Assembly (NCBI GenBank): GCA_021789755.1
Contig: JAJYJD010000175.1
Span: 1 to 7,285, forward strand
DNA length: 7,285 bases
Source: Bacteroidota bacterium
GTDB lineage: Bacteria; Bacteroidota; Ignavibacteria; Kryptoniales; JAKASW01
Direction of reading: 5' to 3'
In this document: in pieces, positions 6,002 through 7,285 of the stretch
Numbering within the stretch: position 1 is the first letter of the stretch
How the letters are laid out: every line of letters starts with the position of its first letter
The notes under the pieces: model-generated
Seen by the model: only the letters and a program-made list of their open reading frames with translations
What the model was told of the DNA's origin: nothing
Database searches by the model: none
Made by a program: the position numbers and the translations under genes

Positions 6002-6939
6002 TTTGCGGGGGCACTCACGTCGTTGACTCTGTCTATTCCGGCGGTAATGCCGCCTGAGATCGTTCGCTTTACAAGTCCCTGAAGAACTTTGCCGGGACCG
6101 ATTTCCACAAATGTCCCAATTCCGTCGGCCGACATATTTGAGACAGATTCCTGCCACCTTACAGGGCTGGTCAGCTGACGTATGAGCGCGTCCTTTATCT
6201 CTGCGACCGTCCTGACAGGCTTCGCCGACACGTTGGCATACACCGGTACTGAGGCGTCGCCCACCGGCGCGGCATCTATTGCCTTTTTCAGTTCGTCCTT
6301 CGCCGCTTCCATCAGCGGTGAGTGAAAAGCGCCGCTTACGACAAGCTCCTTCACCATTTTCGCGCCGCGTTGCCTCGCGAGCTCCATAGCCTTCCGGACG
6401 GATTCCACGTCGCCTGATATCACGATCTGTCCCGGTGAATTGAAGTTCGCCGGCTGAGCGACGCCGTTGACCGAGGCCTCACGGCATGCTTCTTCAACTG
6501 TTTTCTCATCGAGACCGACGACCGCCGCCATCGTGCCCGGTCTCACTTTACCAGCATTCTGCATCAGCCTGCCGCGCAGGCCGACAAGCATGAGAGTGTG
6601 CTCGAAATCGAGAGAGCCCGCCGCATAGAGCGCAGAATACTCTCCGAGAGAATGGCCCGCGGCTGCGTCGAACTGTTTTGACCCGAGCAGGGTGAACGCA
6701 ACGGCGCTGTGCAGGAATATGGCAGGCTGCGTGACCGACGTCTGCCGCAGCTCATCTTCAGGTCCCTCGAAGCAAATCTTCGCGATGTCGAATCCCAGAA
6801 TCTCGTTTGCCCGGATGAACATTTCCCTGGCTTTCGGATCGGAGTCGTACCAGTCCTTACCCATTCCGACATATTGCGATCCCTGTCCGGGGAAAATATA
6901 AGCCGTATTCAACAGATTCGTATTCTCCTGAGCTGACAT
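5998..6939 (-). CDS. fabD: malonyl-CoA:ACP transacylase
   Basis: Transfers malonyl from malonyl-CoA to the acyl carrier protein, supplying the extender unit for FabH and FabF. 313 residues, the usual length. Motifs in order: oxyanion loop FPGQGSQ (16-22), nucleophile S97 in GHSLGEY, the malonate-carboxylate-binding arginine R122 in LRGRLMQ, NFNSPGQIVISG (165-176), and catalytic H206 in SGAFHSPLM. VEIGPGKVLQGLVKR is the usual C-terminal strand-helix. The ATG at 6939 lacks a good ribosome site. AGGAG lies inside the first codons (6925-6929), 9 to 12 bases before in-frame CTG/TTG codons at 6915 and 6912, so translation may start there, giving a start near LNTAYIFPGQGSQ as in other FabD proteins. 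The stop overlaps the Cys-rich gene start by 4 bases (ATGA). Confidence 0.97.
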   Translation of the reverse strand: MSAQENTNLLNTAYIFPGQGSQYVGMGKDWYDSDPKAREMFIRANEILGFDIAKICFEGPEDELRQTSVTQPAIFLHSAVAFTLLGSKQFDAAAGHSLGEYSALYAAGSLDFEHTLMLVGLRGRLMQNAGKVRPGTMAAVVGLDEKTVEEACREASVNGVAQPANFNSPGQIVISGDVESVRKAMELARQRGAKMVKELVVSGAFHSPLMEAAKDELKKAIDAAPVGDASVPVYANVSAKPVRTVAEIKDALIRQLTSPVRWQESVSNMSADGIGTFVEIGPGKVLQGLVKRTISGGITAGIDRVNDVSAPAK

Positions 6940-7133
6940 TTCATTTAAGTTCGGCTATGATAAATCATAAATCCTAAACTCCATACAAATACGAAAATCG
7001 AAAGCTCATAACGGCATGCCCTCTTCTCGATCGATACCGGAAGTCCGGGAGCATTTCGGGTTTTATCATTCGAGTTCTGGTCATTGTCAAGAATTTCGGA
7101 TTTAGTATTTGGAGTCCCTCTCTTGCGGCAATA
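6940..7133. repeat. fabH-fabD gap with inverted seven-base-periodic A-rich repeats
   Basis: 194 bases with no plausible gene. Near the fabD side, plus strand 6958-6978 reads TGATAAA, TCATAAA, TCCTAAA, and the seven-base rhythm continues more loosely to about 7006. Near the fabH side, plus strand 7094-7114 reads TTTCGGA, TTTAGTA, TTTGGAG, i.e. on the minus strand CTCCAAA, TACTAAA, TCCGAAA. The two blocks therefore have the same unit type in opposite orientation, and both contain CTCCA followed by AAATAC-like sequence. The middle holds CCGG/CCGG (7037-7048). Such degenerate heptad spacers recur in intergenic DNA of some bacterial groups; whether they do so in this genome cannot be seen here. 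Confidence 0.6.
7062..7090 (-). promoter_or_regulatory. candidate sigma70-type promoter for fabD operon
   Basis: Minus strand has TTGACA (7085-7090), a 17-base spacer, then GATAAA (7062-7067; four of six match TATAAT). Transcription would start near 7055 and leave a leader of about 115 bases before fabD. The perfect -35 and ideal spacing are encouraging, but the surrounding sequence is a degenerate A-rich repeat in which such matches arise easily, and the host's promoter consensus is unknown. Confidence 0.35.
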
Positions 7134-7285
7134 TTAGATTCCATTTTCCTGTTTATCGAACGCCCATTTGACGAGAATTGCTCCCCACGTATATCCCGCA
7201 CCGAAGGCGGACAAAACGATAGTCTGTCCCTTCTTGAGCTGCCCGCTGGAGAAATATTCCGAGAGGCAGAGGGGAATCGTGGCAG
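7134..7285 (-). CDS. fabH: beta-ketoacyl-ACP synthase III, C-terminal 50 residues, 5' end outside window
   Basis: Initiating condensing enzyme: joins acetyl-CoA (or a branched acyl-CoA) with malonyl-ACP. No start codon is in the window; the frame runs from the right edge to a TAA at 7134-7136. The visible residues read ATIPLCLSEYFSSGQLKKG, then QTIVLSAFGAGYTWGAILVK and WAFDKQENGI. The first part follows the usual FabH N-T-S-A segment that carries the catalytic Asn, and GFGAG-like AFGAGYTWGAILVKW is the hallmark C-terminal strand. The catalytic Cys, His and Asn lie outside the window. It is followed by a 194-base gap before fabD, unusually wide for this operon. Confidence 0.9.
   Translation of the reverse strand, partial: ATIPLCLSEYFSSGQLKKGQTIVLSAFGAGYTWGAILVKWAFDKQENGI

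Noticed and set aside
5021..6082. A 353-codon plus-strand open frame opposite fabG and the Cys-rich gene.
   Set aside because: It lies entirely antisense to genes with intact catalytic or Cys motifs, has no ribosome site or family resemblance, and its composition is that of a shadow frame.
5363..6157. Longer form of the Cys-rich protein starting at 6157.
   Set aside because: The extra 52 residues lie inside fabD in another frame, are arginine-rich and low quality, and the ATGA-coupled start at 6001 fits operon structure.
6958..7114. CRISPR array or tandem-repeat array.
   Set aside because: Units are only seven bases and degenerate, with no unique spacers of regular length.
6974..7201. A 75-codon minus-strand frame over the fabH end and the following gap.
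   Set aside because: The fabH C-terminus is clear in another frame over the same bases, and the remainder runs through the repeats.

Overview
The window reads as bacterial chromosome. Its core is a type II fatty-acid synthesis operon on the minus strand, in the order fabH (3' end only), fabD, a cysteine-rich protein gene, fabG, acpP, fabF, followed by rnc (RNase III) and then a Tat-exported glycosyl-hydrolase-like gene. A sugar-kinase-type gene (FGGY family, 3' part only) enters from the left edge on the plus strand and converges on the hydrolase gene. The order fabH-fabD-fabG-acpP-fabF-rnc is a classic bacterial block. The RNase III with a long N-terminal extension, the style of the FabD sequence, and the pairing with a DUF3109/YkgJ-like Cys-rich protein suggest the Chlorobi/Ignavibacteria/Bacteroidota side of the tree. 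That placement is inferred from memory of these families and is not proven here. Base composition looks close to 50% GC and even throughout, with no transposase, integrase, CRISPR array, rRNA or convincing tRNA.

Layout: 1-692 FGGY kinase C-terminal half (+); 693-753 convergent gap with a weak hairpin/T-run; 754-1890 Tat-signal family-10-like glycosyl hydrolase (-); 1891-2001 short gap; 2002-2781 rnc (-); 2782-3086 a 305-base gap rich in inverted repeats; 3087-4337 fabF (-); 4372-4611 acpP (-); 4636-5376 fabG (-); 5363-6001 Cys-rich protein (-); 5998-6939 fabD (-); 6940-7133 a gap with inverted seven-base-periodic A/T-rich repeats and a promoter-like sequence; 7134-7285 fabH 3' end (-), which has no start codon inside the window and is easy to miss.

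How the genes work together: FabD loads malonyl groups onto the acyl carrier protein AcpP, FabH starts the chain, FabF elongates it and FabG carries out the first reduction of each cycle. fabD, the Cys-rich gene and fabG are tightly packed (a 4-base ATGA overlap, then a 14-base overlap), so the Cys-rich protein is almost certainly co-translated with the fatty-acid enzymes although it is not a known fatty-acid enzyme. The two wide gaps, before fabD and before rnc, break this compact layout and are the places where separate transcription or RNA-level control would be expected. I see no clear, entirely new system. The most worthwhile items are the embedded Cys-rich gene, the periodic inverted repeats before fabD, and the hairpin-rich rnc leader.
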